A stretch of 64,000 nucleotides of DNA from Deltaproteobacteria bacterium (GTDB lineage: Bacteria > Myxococcota_A > Polyangia > Polyangiales > Ga0077539). Position 1 is the stretch's first letter. Each line of letters opens with the position of its first letter. Both the position numbers and the translations under genes were made by a program. The stretch spans positions 1 through 64,000 of the forward strand of contig JACRDB010000128.1 in assembly GCA_016218725.1 (NCBI GenBank), given 5' to 3'. The notes under the pieces were generated by a model. The model ran no database searches. It saw only the letters and a list, made by a program, of their open reading frames with translations, and was not told where the DNA came from. Positions 1 to 8,625 of the stretch are shown here, piece after piece.

Positions 1-2
1 AC

Positions 3-1433
3 TTCGACGCGCTGGCGGCGCCCTCCGGGGGCGCGCGCCCCGAGGGCTCCGTGCGCGAGCAGCTCGTGGGCCTGGTGCGCGACGCGGACAACCGCCTGGT
101 GCCCTTCCGGGTGTGGCTCGTGGGGCTCCTGGCCAGGATGCCCGAGGAGGAGGTCACGCGGGACCTCCTGGACCTGTACACCCAGCGGTCGATCCCCGGG
201 CAGCTCCGCCAGGGGATCGCCACGGCGCTCCTGGCGCGGCGCAACGGCGCGCAGTTCCTGACGGCGGCGCTCTCGGAGCACTACGACTACCTCGAAGGGC
301 GCCAGGCGCCGCCGCTGCAGGTGCTGGCCCCGGCGCTGGTGAACATGGGCGCCCGGGACGCGGTCCCGGGGCTCCTGGCGCACCTCCTGGACCACGAGAC
401 GCCGCTGGCGGTGCTGCCCGACGTGGTGACCGCCATCAGCACGCTGGGGGAGGCCGGCGCGGTGCCGCAGTTTCAGCGCTGGGTGCAGTTCTACAAGGCC
501 GACAGCACCTTCCGCGGGGAGACCCACGTGGCGGCGCTCAACGCCGCGGTGGACGCGATCTTCCGGCACGGTGACCAGGGGGCCCGGACGTGGCTGCGGC
601 AGTTGTCCGAGGACCCGAGCGCCAACAGCCTGGTGCGGTCGCACGTCACCGAGCTGTTCCAGCGCGAGGCGCAGGACACCGCCAGCCGCGCGACGGCGCA
701 GTCGGCGGACCAGCAGCGCGCGGCGCTGGAGACGGAGCTCACGCGGCTGCGGGAGGCCCAGGCCGCGGTGCCGCAGGAGCTGCCGGAGGCCACCCTGGAC
801 GAGGTCTGGAACGCCCACCTGGACGAGCTCCGGGCGTGCGCCCAGGGGGCCGTCACGCGCAACCCGTCGCTCAACCAGATCCGGGTGGTGTTGACGCTGC
901 GGAGCGAGGTCCCGCGAGGTCTCTTGAACGGCGTGCCGCCTGCCCAGAGCGGGGGCACCGGGCCGAGCGACCCGCGGCACCCCACCACCCCCGCGGAGGC
1001 CCTCACCTGGGTGGCCTCGCAGGTGGAGGGCCTCGCGGCGCAGCGGTCCAGGGTGCGCCAGACGACGTATGCGCCGAATGATCCAGCGCTGCGCACGTGC
1101 ATGGACGCGGTGCTCCAACCGCTGGAGTTCCCGGCCTACCGAGGGACCCGGCAGGAGTTCCGGCGGATCCTCGACACGCGCGCGGCGCGGGCCACCACGG
1201 AGGCGGAGACCTTCAGCGGGCTCGGGGTGGACCCGCAAGGCCGCGAGCTGCCCTGGTGGCTGGTGTCCGCGCCCACGCTGGAGGTGGTCAACCCGCCCCG
1301 GGCCGGGACTGCCCCCGCGGCGGTGACGGACGCCGGGGTCGCGCCCGCGGCGGCGCGGGACGCGGGCCCCGCGAGGGCTCCGGACGCGGGGCTCACGGGC
1401 ACCGCGGGGCGGCCCTGGTGGGAGGAGCAATAA
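3..1433 (+). CDS. HEAT-repeat-like protein, 5' end outside window
   Basis: The reading frame is open from the window edge, so the 5' end is missing; a GTG at 51 is only an internal candidate. The visible part (about 476 residues) is rich in short paired helices with Leu/Ala and Arg/Asp patterns (for example GARDAVPGLLAHLL), which suggests HEAT/armadillo-type repeats in the first half. A Glu/Arg/Ala-rich, probably coiled segment follows near the middle. The C-terminus is a low-complexity linker with repeated Asp-Ala-Gly, common in exported myxobacterial proteins. No catalytic motif is visible. HEAT repeats usually serve as protein-binding scaffolds. Function unknown. Confidence 0.6.
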   Translation, partial: FDALAAPSGGARPEGSVREQLVGLVRDADNRLVPFRVWLVGLLARMPEEEVTRDLLDLYTQRSIPGQLRQGIATALLARRNGAQFLTAALSEHYDYLEGRQAPPLQVLAPALVNMGARDAVPGLLAHLLDHETPLAVLPDVVTAISTLGEAGAVPQFQRWVQFYKADSTFRGETHVAALNAAVDAIFRHGDQGARTWLRQLSEDPSANSLVRSHVTELFQREAQDTASRATAQSADQQRAALETELTRLREAQAAVPQELPEATLDEVWNAHLDELRACAQGAVTRNPSLNQIRVVLTLRSEVPRGLLNGVPPAQSGGTGPSDPRHPTTPAEALTWVASQVEGLAAQRSRVRQTTYAPNDPALRTCMDAVLQPLEFPAYRGTRQEFRRILDTRAARATTEAETFSGLGVDPQGRELPWWLVSAPTLEVVNPPRAGTAPAAVTDAGVAPAAARDAGPARAPDAGLTGTAGRPWWEEQ

Positions 1434-1462
1434 CGGATAATCCTCCGGGCGGTCGTTTCACC

Positions 1463-1492
1463 TTGCCGGGTCGGCGGGGTGGGCGGTATGAG
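1463..1492 (+). promoter_or_regulatory. Candidate sigma70-like promoter for the 84-residue protein gene
   Basis: TTGCCG (1463-1468), an 18-bp spacer and TATGAG (1487-1492) lie between the end of the HEAT-like gene and the GTG at 1530. The match to TTGACA/TATAAT is four of six in each box. Assigned by eye only. Confidence 0.35.
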
Positions 1493-1529
1493 ACCGTCCC
1501 CGTCAACACCGGTCCCGAGGAGGACTCCC

Positions 1530-1784
1530 GTGAAGGAACTGGTCCGATACCTCATCGAGAACATCCAGATCGATTTTCAGGGCGACATCAGCCTCGATCA
1601 GGTGCGCGATCTTCTTCGGAGGGACGACAGCCACGAGGCCCGTCTCCTCCTGACAAAGCTCAACCAGGATGGCAGTGTCGAGGATTTCCTGCTGACCATC
1701 GCGGACGTGCTCAAGCCCTATGTGCAGCGGAACATCAACGAGCAGGCGCTCCGCGAGGAGATCATCCAGTACTCCGAGGCGTAG
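1530..1784 (+). CDS. Small conserved-looking acidic protein, function unknown
   Basis: Encodes 84 residues starting MKELVRYLIENIQIDFQGDI. The GTG at 1530 was chosen because GAGGAGG lies about 7 nt upstream; an in-frame GTG at 1479 would add a Pro/Arg-rich leader with no ribosome site. The protein is soluble, charged and predicted mostly helical, with regular Leu/Ile spacing (QVRDLLRR, ARLLLTKLNQ, VEDFLLTIADVL). There is no signal peptide, Cys or known motif. The codon pattern looks like a real gene. It abuts the next lipoprotein gene, whose reading frame overlaps the stop codon. Confidence 0.65.
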   Translation: MKELVRYLIENIQIDFQGDISLDQVRDLLRRDDSHEARLLLTKLNQDGSVEDFLLTIADVLKPYVQRNINEQALREEIIQYSEA

Positions 1785-2602
1785 GCGCGCTCACCCTCCT
1801 CCTGGGGCTCCCGGGGCTCCTCGGGGGCTGTGACCTCGGGGCCCCGGAGCCCGCACCCGCGGGCGAGGCCCTCCGGGTCGTCGCCACGGACCCTCCGGCC
1901 CTTGACGGAGGCGTGGCGCGCCTGCCTCTCGGGCCCGCCCTGCGTGTGCGCTTCAACCGAAGGCTCTCCCCGAGGAGCGTCAACCGCGCGACGGTGAGCG
2001 TCACCTCCGGGGGCCTCTCGGTCTTTGGCGGCGTGCGCTACGACCCCGTCCTCCGGGACGTCTGGTACCAGCCAAACCCGGGAGAGCTCCGCCAGGGCCT
2101 GGAGTATGTGCTCACGGTGCGCTCCACGGTGACCTCCTGGGATGGCGTCCTCCTCGGGCGGGACCACGAGGTGCATTTCATCCCGCAGGGGAGGGCCGGG
2201 GACCCGCCGCTCCCGCAGGGCTCGCTGGCGCGCGATATCGCTCCGCTGTTCCTGGTGCGCTGCGTCGACGCGGGCTGCCACGGCTCCGTAGCTCCCGCCC
2301 TGGGGCTGGACCTGTCCTCCCCGGAGGCCATCCGACGGACGGCGGTGGGCGTGGCCGCGCGCCAGAGGCCCGCGCCGGGGCCCGCGGGCGTCACGGTGAC
2401 GGACCCTCACTGGGGCCCGCTGGCGCGGGTGGACCCCGGCGTGACCGCAGGCCAGGGGAGGCCCGAGTACAGCTACCTCTTGTACAAGCTCCTGGGTGAC
2501 GGGCCCGTGGTGGGCTCGCGCATGCCCCTCGGGCGCGAGCCCCTCGCCGAGGCGGAGCTCTCGCGGGTGTCGTCGTGGATCGCGGCTGGCGCTCCGCCTT
2601 GA
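1781..2602 (+). CDS. Lipoprotein with Ig-like domain and C-terminal CxxxxCH motif (start unresolved)
   Basis: The frame encodes a lipoprotein signal core (LLLGLPGLLGGC) with a good lipobox. A roughly 100-residue bacterial Ig-like (Big_5/SbsA-type) domain follows (RVRFNRRLSP ... GLEYVLTV). The C-terminal region resembles cytochrome-c-like domains of planctomycetal and myxobacterial lipoproteins: DIAPLFLVRCVDAGCH, in which CVDAGCH would be a CxxxxCH heme site, and a late SRMPLG Met that could be an axial ligand. No ATG, GTG or TTG exists in frame just upstream of the signal core; the first canonical start in frame is a GTG near 1912, after the lipobox. The true start or a frameshift is unresolved, and 1781 is only the first codon after the preceding gene. 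Confidence 0.6.
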   Translation, partial: VGALTLLLGLPGLLGGCDLGAPEPAPAGEALRVVATDPPALDGGVARLPLGPALRVRFNRRLSPRSVNRATVSVTSGGLSVFGGVRYDPVLRDVWYQPNPGELRQGLEYVLTVRSTVTSWDGVLLGRDHEVHFIPQGRAGDPPLPQGSLARDIAPLFLVRCVDAGCHGSVAPALGLDLSSPEAIRRTAVGVAARQRPAPGPAGVTVTDPHWGPLARVDPGVTAGQGRPEYSYLLYKLLGDGPVVGSRMPLGREPLAEAELSRVSSWIAAGAPP

Positions 2603-2628
2603 CACCCCCCCGGGTCGCGGCGTAGGTC
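2599..2628 (+). promoter_or_regulatory. Candidate promoter of the DsbA-like lipoprotein gene
   Basis: A perfect TTGACA (2599-2604) overlaps the stop codon of the upstream gene. After 18 bp comes TAGGTC (2623-2628). The start codon is at 2639, so the transcript would have almost no leader, and no Shine-Dalgarno is present. Confidence 0.4.
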
Positions 2629-2639
2629 CACCGGACCTA
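2623..2639 (+). promoter_or_regulatory. Perfect 7-bp palindrome over the -10 region and start codon
   Basis: TAGGTCC (2623-2629), a 3-bp spacer and GGACCTA (2633-2639) form a perfect dyad. It covers the candidate -10 box and the first base of the ATG at 2639. A repressor bound here would block both polymerase and the transcript start. A role as a small RNA hairpin is the alternative. Confidence 0.4.
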
Positions 2640-3571
2640 TGTCCAATGGTCGTCTCGCGTGGGCCCTGGTGCTGCTGGTGGGGGGCCTCGGGCTCGGCGC
2701 GAGCTGCCGTCAGAACCGCAACGGGCGCGCGCCGGACGCCGCGGGCGCCGCGCACCGCGGAGCCCACACGGACGTGGCCCAGGCCACCGCGCCGCCGGAG
2801 GTCACCAGCGTGCCGGGCCTGGACCTGGCGGCCCTCGGGGCCTCGGAGCAGGAGACCTTCTGGCGCGTCGCCAATGAGGAGCTGTCGCCCTGCGGTGACC
2901 CTCACTCCCTGGCCCAGTGCGGCCGTGACCGGCTCCCGTGTCGGAGCTGCATGCCGGCCCTGCGCTTCCTCGGCGCGCGCATCCGTGACGGCCTCGGCCC
3001 CGAGGCCCTGAGCGAGCTCCTGCACCAGCGCTACAACCCCCAGGAGGTGCAGCGCATCCGCACCGAGGGGGCGCCCTCGCGGGGCTCCTCCATGGCGGCG
3101 GTCACCGTCGTGGAGTTCAGCGACTACCAGTGCCCCCACTGCGCCCACGCCATGCCCGTGCTGCGCCAGGTGGAGCATGACTTCGAAGGCCGCGTCCGCG
3201 TGGTGCACATGAACTTCCCCCTGGAGGGGCACCTGCGCGCCATGGCCGCCGCCCGCGCCGCCCTCGCCGCGGGGCGCCAGGAGAAGTTCTGGGAGATGCA
3301 TGAGCTCCTCTTCTCCAACCAGCGCGCGCTCGAGAACAACGACCTGGACCGCTACGCCACGCAGCTGCACCTCGACCTGAACCGCTTCCACGCGGACATG
3401 GACTCGCCCGCCGTCGCCGCGGAGATCGCCGCCACGCGCCGCGAGGGCGAGCGCCTCCAGATCTCCGGCACCCCCGCGATCTACATCAACGGCAGGGTCT
3501 TCAACCTCCCCATCGAGCGCGAGCCCCTGCGCCAGTGGATCCAGGAGGAAATCGACACCGTCGCGCCGTAG
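2639..3571 (+). CDS. DsbA/thioredoxin-fold disulfide oxidoreductase lipoprotein
   Basis: 310 residues. The N-terminus is a lipoprotein signal ending LGLGASC with the lipidated Cys at 23. A Pro/Ala linker and a Cys-containing helical region (C85, C94, C101, C104) follow. The C-terminal half is a thioredoxin fold of the DsbA/DsbG type: VEFSDYQCPHCAH with the active-site CPHC at 165-168, and SGTPAIYING supplying the cis-Pro near residue 280. Family members form, isomerise or reduce disulfides in the periplasm. The many Cys-rich exported proteins in this window are plausible clients (inference). It ends 13 bp from the convergent ATPase gene. Confidence 0.8.
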   Translation: MSNGRLAWALVLLVGGLGLGASCRQNRNGRAPDAAGAAHRGAHTDVAQATAPPEVTSVPGLDLAALGASEQETFWRVANEELSPCGDPHSLAQCGRDRLPCRSCMPALRFLGARIRDGLGPEALSELLHQRYNPQEVQRIRTEGAPSRGSSMAAVTVVEFSDYQCPHCAHAMPVLRQVEHDFEGRVRVVHMNFPLEGHLRAMAAARAALAAGRQEKFWEMHELLFSNQRALENNDLDRYATQLHLDLNRFHADMDSPAVAAEIAATRREGERLQISGTPAIYINGRVFNLPIEREPLRQWIQEEIDTVAP

Positions 3572-3584
3572 CGCGGGTGGGACC

Positions 3585-5873
3585 TCACCCTACAGGGACC
3601 CACAGGAGGCTACGCTCCGTCACCTCCACGTCGCTTTTCTTCACGCCCAGGACGCGCGCCTCGATGGCCCTCGGGGCCTCGTCGGCGTCGCGCTGAACGG
3701 CGCCCAGGGCGACGTCTCGGGAGGCCAGGGCCTGCTGGTGGGCGGTCTCCGCCCGGGCCAGCTCCGCCCTTGCGCGCTCGCGCTTCGTGGCGATCTTGTC
3801 CTGTTGGGACTCCAGGCGGTGCAGGGCCCGGGAGGGGCTCTTGAGCACCGCCGCCACGGTGGCCAGGGCGCCTCCCGTAGGCGCGGCGCGCTCGGCCTCG
3901 GCCAGGGCCCTCCGGGCCAGGCTCACCCGCTCGGCGGCGGCCTGGACCTTCGGGGCGTGCTCCGCGCTGGCCCTCTCCAGCGCGGCCTGTGCGCGCCTTC
4001 GGGCCTCCGTCACGACCCTCCCGTGGAAGGCCTCGATGGGCTCGTCGGGCGACGACACGAGCCCGAGCTCCCGGTGGGTGTGCACGGTCACCTGGAGGCT
4101 GCGGTAGAGCTCATCGCGCAGGGCCTTGTCCACCAGGGCCGTGGCGTTCCTGCGCAAGAGCGCATCGGGCAGCGGCTCGAAATGTACGCCCGCGGGCGCC
4201 TCGGATTGGTATGCCCGGGGGTCGTGCACCCGGCCTCGGGCGGTGTCCGGGCGGCCGTCCGGGAGGAAGGGCGCCATGGCCCTCACCGTGCGGGTTATGT
4301 GCACGCCGAGCTTCGCGTCGCGCACGTGGGCCACCACCGTGGCGGCGACCCAGGGCGCGAGGGTGGCGCCCGGCGGCGCGGAGGCGTAGGCCGCGCTCCA
4401 GCCGGCCGGCGGCAGCGGGGCCGCGCTCGGCGCCGAAGGGACCAGGGCGCGCGGAGCGGGAGAGGTGGGCGCGGTGTTTACGGGAGTGGCCCCCGTGAGC
4501 CTGCGGAGCTCCTGGCGGGTCATCGGGCCCCGGAGCCACGAGAGGGTCCAGCGGGCGTCGAGCACCGAGAGGCCCGGGGCGTGGGCGTCCTTCACCACGA
4601 AGTGCCGCGGGGGCAGGGCCTTCAAGGCGTCCGCGAGGTCCCCGGGGTGCACCGCCCCGAGGAGGCCCGAGGCGCCCGAGAGGCCCTCCACCACGCGCTC
4701 CCGGTCGGCGTCCGTGGGGAGCCTGCCGACGAGCCACAGCCCCGCGTTGGAGAGGGCCTTGTAGTCAAGGTCCATGGGGTTCTGCGTGGCGAGCACCAGG
4801 CCCACCCCGAAGGCCCGAGCCTGCTTGAGCAGCGCCAGGAGCGGGCGCTTGGTGGGCGGCGAGGCCGGGTGCGGGGGCAGGAACCCGAAGACCTCATCGA
4901 AGAGCACCAGGGCTCGCAGCTCCGAGGTGCCCGGCAGGCCCCGCACCCACCCGAGGACCTGCTCCAGCACCAGGGAGAGCACCAGCGCGCGCTCGGCGTC
5001 GTCGAGGTGGGCCACGGAGACGATGGTGGCGCTCGTGCGGCCTCCTACCGGCGCGAGCCACTGGCCCACGTCCATCGCCGCGCCCTGGCGCCAGGACGCG
5101 AAGGTGGGCGACGCGATGAGGGTGTTCAGGTCCTGGGCCAGCGCCTCGCGCTCCGAGGTGGGGAGGAAATCATCGAGGGCCAGCGCCCCCACGCGCGCCA
5201 GGGGCGGGCGCTGGAGGTCCTCCAGGAGGGCCTCCAGGGAGGCCCCGCGGCCCTCGCGCAGGCGCCGCTCGGCGCAGAGGGCGAGGAGCACGTGGGGCCG
5301 CGACCGGGAGGCGTCCCCGTCGTGGCCGAGCATGCGCAGGACCAGGGAGAGGGTGGCCGAGAGCGCGTCCCTGGCGGCTTCTTCGTCTACGTCCCAGAGG
5401 GCGGAAGGGGCGTCCAGGGCGCTCAGGAGGTTCACGGGCTCGCCCGCGCGCGTGCCGGGTGTCAGGAGCCTCAGGTGCGTGCGCTGGCGCAGGTCCTCCA
5501 CGTCTCCGGGGCCCAGGCCCCAACCCGCGAGGCCCGCCCTCCAGCGCTCCGCGAGGCGCCGGGCCTCCGCCTCCACGGTGGTGTCCGCGCGCGCGCATGC
5601 GTCCGGGTCTACCCACGGGACAAAGGCCTCCGCGCCGAGGGTGGGGAAGGTCAGGAAGAGGTTGGGCAGGTCGCCCTTGACGTCCACCAGGAGCACCGGG
5701 ACCCGGGCGCGCAGGGCCTCCTCCACGAGGGCGACGCAGAGCCCGGTCTTGCCGCTGCCGGTCATGCCCAGCACCACGCCGTGGGTCACCAGGTGATGGG
5801 CCGGGAGATGCCAGGGCACGGCGGTGCCCTCGGGGAGCGTCAGGCGGCCTGGGGTCAGCGTCGCGGGGGCCAT
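3585..5873 (-). CDS. HerA/DUF87-like P-loop ATPase with C-terminal coiled coil
   Basis: 762 residues from the ATG at 5873; upstream in-frame codons look non-coding and overlap the divergent TonB receptor promoter. GMTGSGKT at 36-43 is the Walker A motif, LVLFDEVFGFLPP supplies Walker B, and ATQNPMDLDYKALSNA plus WLVGRL match the sensor region of HerA/FtsK-like helicases that use DUF853/DUF87-type domains. The last 170 residues are Ala/Arg/Glu-rich and should form a long coiled coil. Such proteins are hexameric DNA translocases or membrane-tethered ATPases. No NurA nuclease partner is adjacent. The exact role is unknown. Confidence 0.75.
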   Translation of the reverse strand: MAPATLTPGRLTLPEGTAVPWHLPAHHLVTHGVVLGMTGSGKTGLCVALVEEALRARVPVLLVDVKGDLPNLFLTFPTLGAEAFVPWVDPDACARADTTVEAEARRLAERWRAGLAGWGLGPGDVEDLRQRTHLRLLTPGTRAGEPVNLLSALDAPSALWDVDEEAARDALSATLSLVLRMLGHDGDASRSRPHVLLALCAERRLREGRGASLEALLEDLQRPPLARVGALALDDFLPTSEREALAQDLNTLIASPTFASWRQGAAMDVGQWLAPVGGRTSATIVSVAHLDDAERALVLSLVLEQVLGWVRGLPGTSELRALVLFDEVFGFLPPHPASPPTKRPLLALLKQARAFGVGLVLATQNPMDLDYKALSNAGLWLVGRLPTDADRERVVEGLSGASGLLGAVHPGDLADALKALPPRHFVVKDAHAPGLSVLDARWTLSWLRGPMTRQELRRLTGATPVNTAPTSPAPRALVPSAPSAAPLPPAGWSAAYASAPPGATLAPWVAATVVAHVRDAKLGVHITRTVRAMAPFLPDGRPDTARGRVHDPRAYQSEAPAGVHFEPLPDALLRRNATALVDKALRDELYRSLQVTVHTHRELGLVSSPDEPIEAFHGRVVTEARRRAQAALERASAEHAPKVQAAAERVSLARRALAEAERAAPTGGALATVAAVLKSPSRALHRLESQQDKIATKRERARAELARAETAHQQALASRDVALGAVQRDADEAPRAIEARVLGVKKSDVEVTERSLLWVPVG

Positions 5874-5973
5874 CGGGCCGCGGATCGTGCCTCGCTTCGG
5901 CCCGTCTCGCAAAGGGATCTCGCGCGGAACACCCTTGCGACCGGGAGGGCCTTTCGTGCATCTATCGCAGACG

Positions 5974-8625
5974 ATGGTCGGAGCGCGTTGGTGGGTGTCC
6001 CTCGTGGCGGCGGTGCTCTCCATGGGATCGCCCGCCGGGGCGCAACAGCTCGGCCCTCAGGACGTGCCCCAGGTGCCCCAGCCCGGGGTCACCCAACCCC
6101 CGAGGCTCCGGCGCTTCGTCACCGCCACGCTCTCCGACGGCGTGACCGCCACCGACGGGAGCGTGCGCCTGCGGCTCCTGGTCGATGCCGAGGGGCATGT
6201 CACCGAGGCCACCGTGGTCGAGGGCCTCGCGCCCGCCCTCGACCAGGCCGCGCTGGAGGCCGCCCGGGCCTTCGAGTTCGAGCCCGGCCGACGCGATGGC
6301 GCCGCGGTCCCGTCGGTGATCACCTACCGCTACCGGTTCACGCTGGGTGCGGCGGCGACCCCGCAGGGGGAGCGCACGGTGGCGGCGCTTCGAGGGAGCG
6401 TGAGGGACGTGAGCAACCAGCCGGTGGCGGGCGCCACGGTGGCCCTCACGCTCCCGGCCGGCGCGGCGAGGGAGCAGGTCTCCGACGCCGCGGGGGACGT
6501 GCGCTTCGAGCTCACCGCGGCGGGGACCTTTCCCGTGAGGGTGACCGCGCCGGGGCTGCGCCCCGCGGAGAGCACCGAGGCGGTGCGCGAGCGCGAGGAG
6601 GTGCGCGTCACCTGGCGGCTCCTGCCGGAGCCTGGCGCAGCGGCGGCGCAGCGCCCGAGCGCGACGCCACAGGCTCCGACGCCCGCGCGCCCCGCGGACC
6701 CGGAGGTGACCGTGCGGGGGCGACGCCCGGCGCGGGAGGTCACGCGGCAGACCCTGGAGCTCCAGGAGATCCGGCGCATGCCGGGCTCCGGTGGGGACGC
6801 GCTGAGGGCGGTGCAGAACTTCCCCGGGGTGGCCCGCGCGATCACCGGGCTCCTCCTGGTGCGGGGCACCACGCCCTTTGACACGCAGATCTTCGCCGAC
6901 GGCTCGCTGATCCCGATCATCTATCACTTCTTCGGGCTCTCCAGCGTGATCAACACGGAGCTCCTGGACCGCATTGACTTCTACCCCGGGGGCTTCTCGG
7001 CGCGCTTCGGGAGGGCCCAGGGCGGCATCGTGGACGTGGGCCTCCGGTCTCCCCGCCGGGATCGGTACCACGGCGTGGCCAACGTCAACCTCATTGACGC
7101 CAGCGTGTTCCTGGAGGGGCCCATCACCCGGAACCTGTCCTTCGCGCTCTCCTTCCGCCGGAGCTACGTGGACGCGATCCTCGGGGCGGTGCTCTCCGGG
7201 ACGAGCGTGAACATCACCTCGCTGCCGGTGTACTGGGACTACCAGGCCCTCCTGGAGTGGCGCCCCTCGGCCCGGGACCGGGTGCGCCTCGCGGCGCTCG
7301 GCAGCGATGACACCTTCGCGCTCCTCTTCGATCGACCGATGGACGCGATCCCGAGGCTGAGCGGGAGCTTCTCGCAGGCCATCGGGTTCCACAGCGCGCA
7401 GCTCCTGTGGGACCACACGTTCAACGCCCGGAGCCAGACGCGGGTGGCGCTGTCCCTCGGGCGCAACGCGATCTCCTTCGGGGCCGGGGACCTCTTCGGG
7501 CTGGACGTGACGTACCTGCAGTTCACCGGGCGGGCCGAGCACCAGCAGCAGCTCACCCGGGCCCTGCGGCTCAACGCGGGCCTGGACGTGATCGCCGGCC
7601 CCGCCACGGTGAACTACAACGGCATCCGGGTGCCCACGGAGGGCCAGATGCCCACCCCCGGCAGCGTGGTGCGGGTGGCCACCAGCTCCACCCAGGGCCT
7701 CTACCGCCCCGCGGTGTACGCCGAGCTGGAGATGACCCCCGCGCGCACGCTGCGCCTCGTGCCGGGCCTGCGCCTCGACTACGCGCGCGACGCGGGGCGC
7801 GGAGCGACGCTCTCGCCGCGCTTCTCCTTCCGCTGGGAGTTCCTTGAGGACACCTTCCTGAAGGGCGCCCTCGGGTACTTTACGCAGCCTCCGCAGCCCA
7901 ACCAGTCCTCGTCGCAGCCCAACAACGCCGTGCCGGGCACCACCGCGGGCAACCCCAACCTGGGCTTCCAGCGCGCGGTGGGCTACGCCCTGGGCTTCGA
8001 GCGGGTGTTCTCGCCGCTGGTGTCCCTCTCCGTCGAGGGCTTCTACAAGACCCTCACGGACCAGGTGGTGACGCAGACGGACCCCCGGCAGGTGCCGTAC
8101 CTGAACAACGGCGCGGGCAGGGTGTACGGCATGGAGCTCCTGCTGCGCCACCGCCCCTCGGCGCGGTTCTTCGGCTGGGTGGCCTACACGCTCTCGCGCT
8201 CCGAGCGCCAGGACGAGCCGGGCGGGGAGTACCGGCGCTTCCAGTTCGACCAGACGCACATCCTCACGGTGCTCGGGAGCTACCGCCTCGGCCGGGGCTG
8301 GGAGCTCGGGGCCCGCTTCCGGTTCGTCACGGGGAACCCCACCACGCCCATCCAGGGCGCCGTGTTCAACGGAGACACGGGCACCTACCAGCCGGTGCCG
8401 GGGATGCCCTTCTCCACCCGCAACAGCCCCTTCCACCAGCTCGACGTGCGCATTGACAAGGTCTGGACCTTCTCCCGCTGGAACTTGAACCTCTACCTTG
8501 AGGTGCTCAACGCGTACAACAACACCAACTCCGAAGGGGTGCTGTACAACTACAATTTCACGCAGTCTACCACCGTCGGGGGCCTGCCCTTCTACCCGAA
8601 CCTCGGGCTCCGGGGAGAGTTCTGA
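5974..8625 (+). CDS. TonB-dependent outer-membrane receptor with N-terminal TonB-like domain
   Basis: 883 residues from the ATG at 5974, which begins a good signal peptide ending GSPAGAQQ. Residues about 47-124 resemble the C-terminal domain of TonB (VRLRLLVDAEGHVTEATVVEG ... AARAFEFEPG). Residues about 140-215 are a carboxypeptidase-regulatory-like beta domain (GSVRDVSNQPVAGATVAL). A plug follows (VTVRGRR, DALRAVQNFPGVARA, LLVRGTTPFDTQIFADG, GGFSARFGRAQGGIVDV), then a 22-strand-type barrel with aromatic strand ends and a terminal Phe. Function: energised uptake of an unknown ligand. The stop codon overlaps the start of the next lipoprotein gene. Confidence 0.88.
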   Translation: MVGARWWVSLVAAVLSMGSPAGAQQLGPQDVPQVPQPGVTQPPRLRRFVTATLSDGVTATDGSVRLRLLVDAEGHVTEATVVEGLAPALDQAALEAARAFEFEPGRRDGAAVPSVITYRYRFTLGAAATPQGERTVAALRGSVRDVSNQPVAGATVALTLPAGAAREQVSDAAGDVRFELTAAGTFPVRVTAPGLRPAESTEAVREREEVRVTWRLLPEPGAAAAQRPSATPQAPTPARPADPEVTVRGRRPAREVTRQTLELQEIRRMPGSGGDALRAVQNFPGVARAITGLLLVRGTTPFDTQIFADGSLIPIIYHFFGLSSVINTELLDRIDFYPGGFSARFGRAQGGIVDVGLRSPRRDRYHGVANVNLIDASVFLEGPITRNLSFALSFRRSYVDAILGAVLSGTSVNITSLPVYWDYQALLEWRPSARDRVRLAALGSDDTFALLFDRPMDAIPRLSGSFSQAIGFHSAQLLWDHTFNARSQTRVALSLGRNAISFGAGDLFGLDVTYLQFTGRAEHQQQLTRALRLNAGLDVIAGPATVNYNGIRVPTEGQMPTPGSVVRVATSSTQGLYRPAVYAELEMTPARTLRLVPGLRLDYARDAGRGATLSPRFSFRWEFLEDTFLKGALGYFTQPPQPNQSSSQPNNAVPGTTAGNPNLGFQRAVGYALGFERVFSPLVSLSVEGFYKTLTDQVVTQTDPRQVPYLNNGAGRVYGMELLLRHRPSARFFGWVAYTLSRSERQDEPGGEYRRFQFDQTHILTVLGSYRLGRGWELGARFRFVTGNPTTPIQGAVFNGDTGTYQPVPGMPFSTRNSPFHQLDVRIDKVWTFSRWNLNLYLEVLNAYNNTNSEGVLYNYNFTQSTTVGGLPFYPNLGLRGEF

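Noticed and set aside
1097..1780. In-frame upstream extension of the Ig-like lipoprotein to an ATG near 1097
   Set aside because: It lies antisense-like over two real genes in other frames, is Arg/Gly/Pro-rich shadow sequence, and would place the lipobox deep inside the protein.
5874..6023. Upstream extension of the HerA-like ATPase to 6023 and of the TonB receptor to 5824
   Set aside because: Both extensions overlap each other's start regions; the internal ATGs at 5873 and 5974 begin the recognisable protein and the signal peptide.
3738..6881. Very long open frames antisense to the ATPase and other genes
   Set aside because: High GC gives long shadow frames; they are Arg/Gly/Ala-rich with no domain and contradict the clear genes on the other strand.
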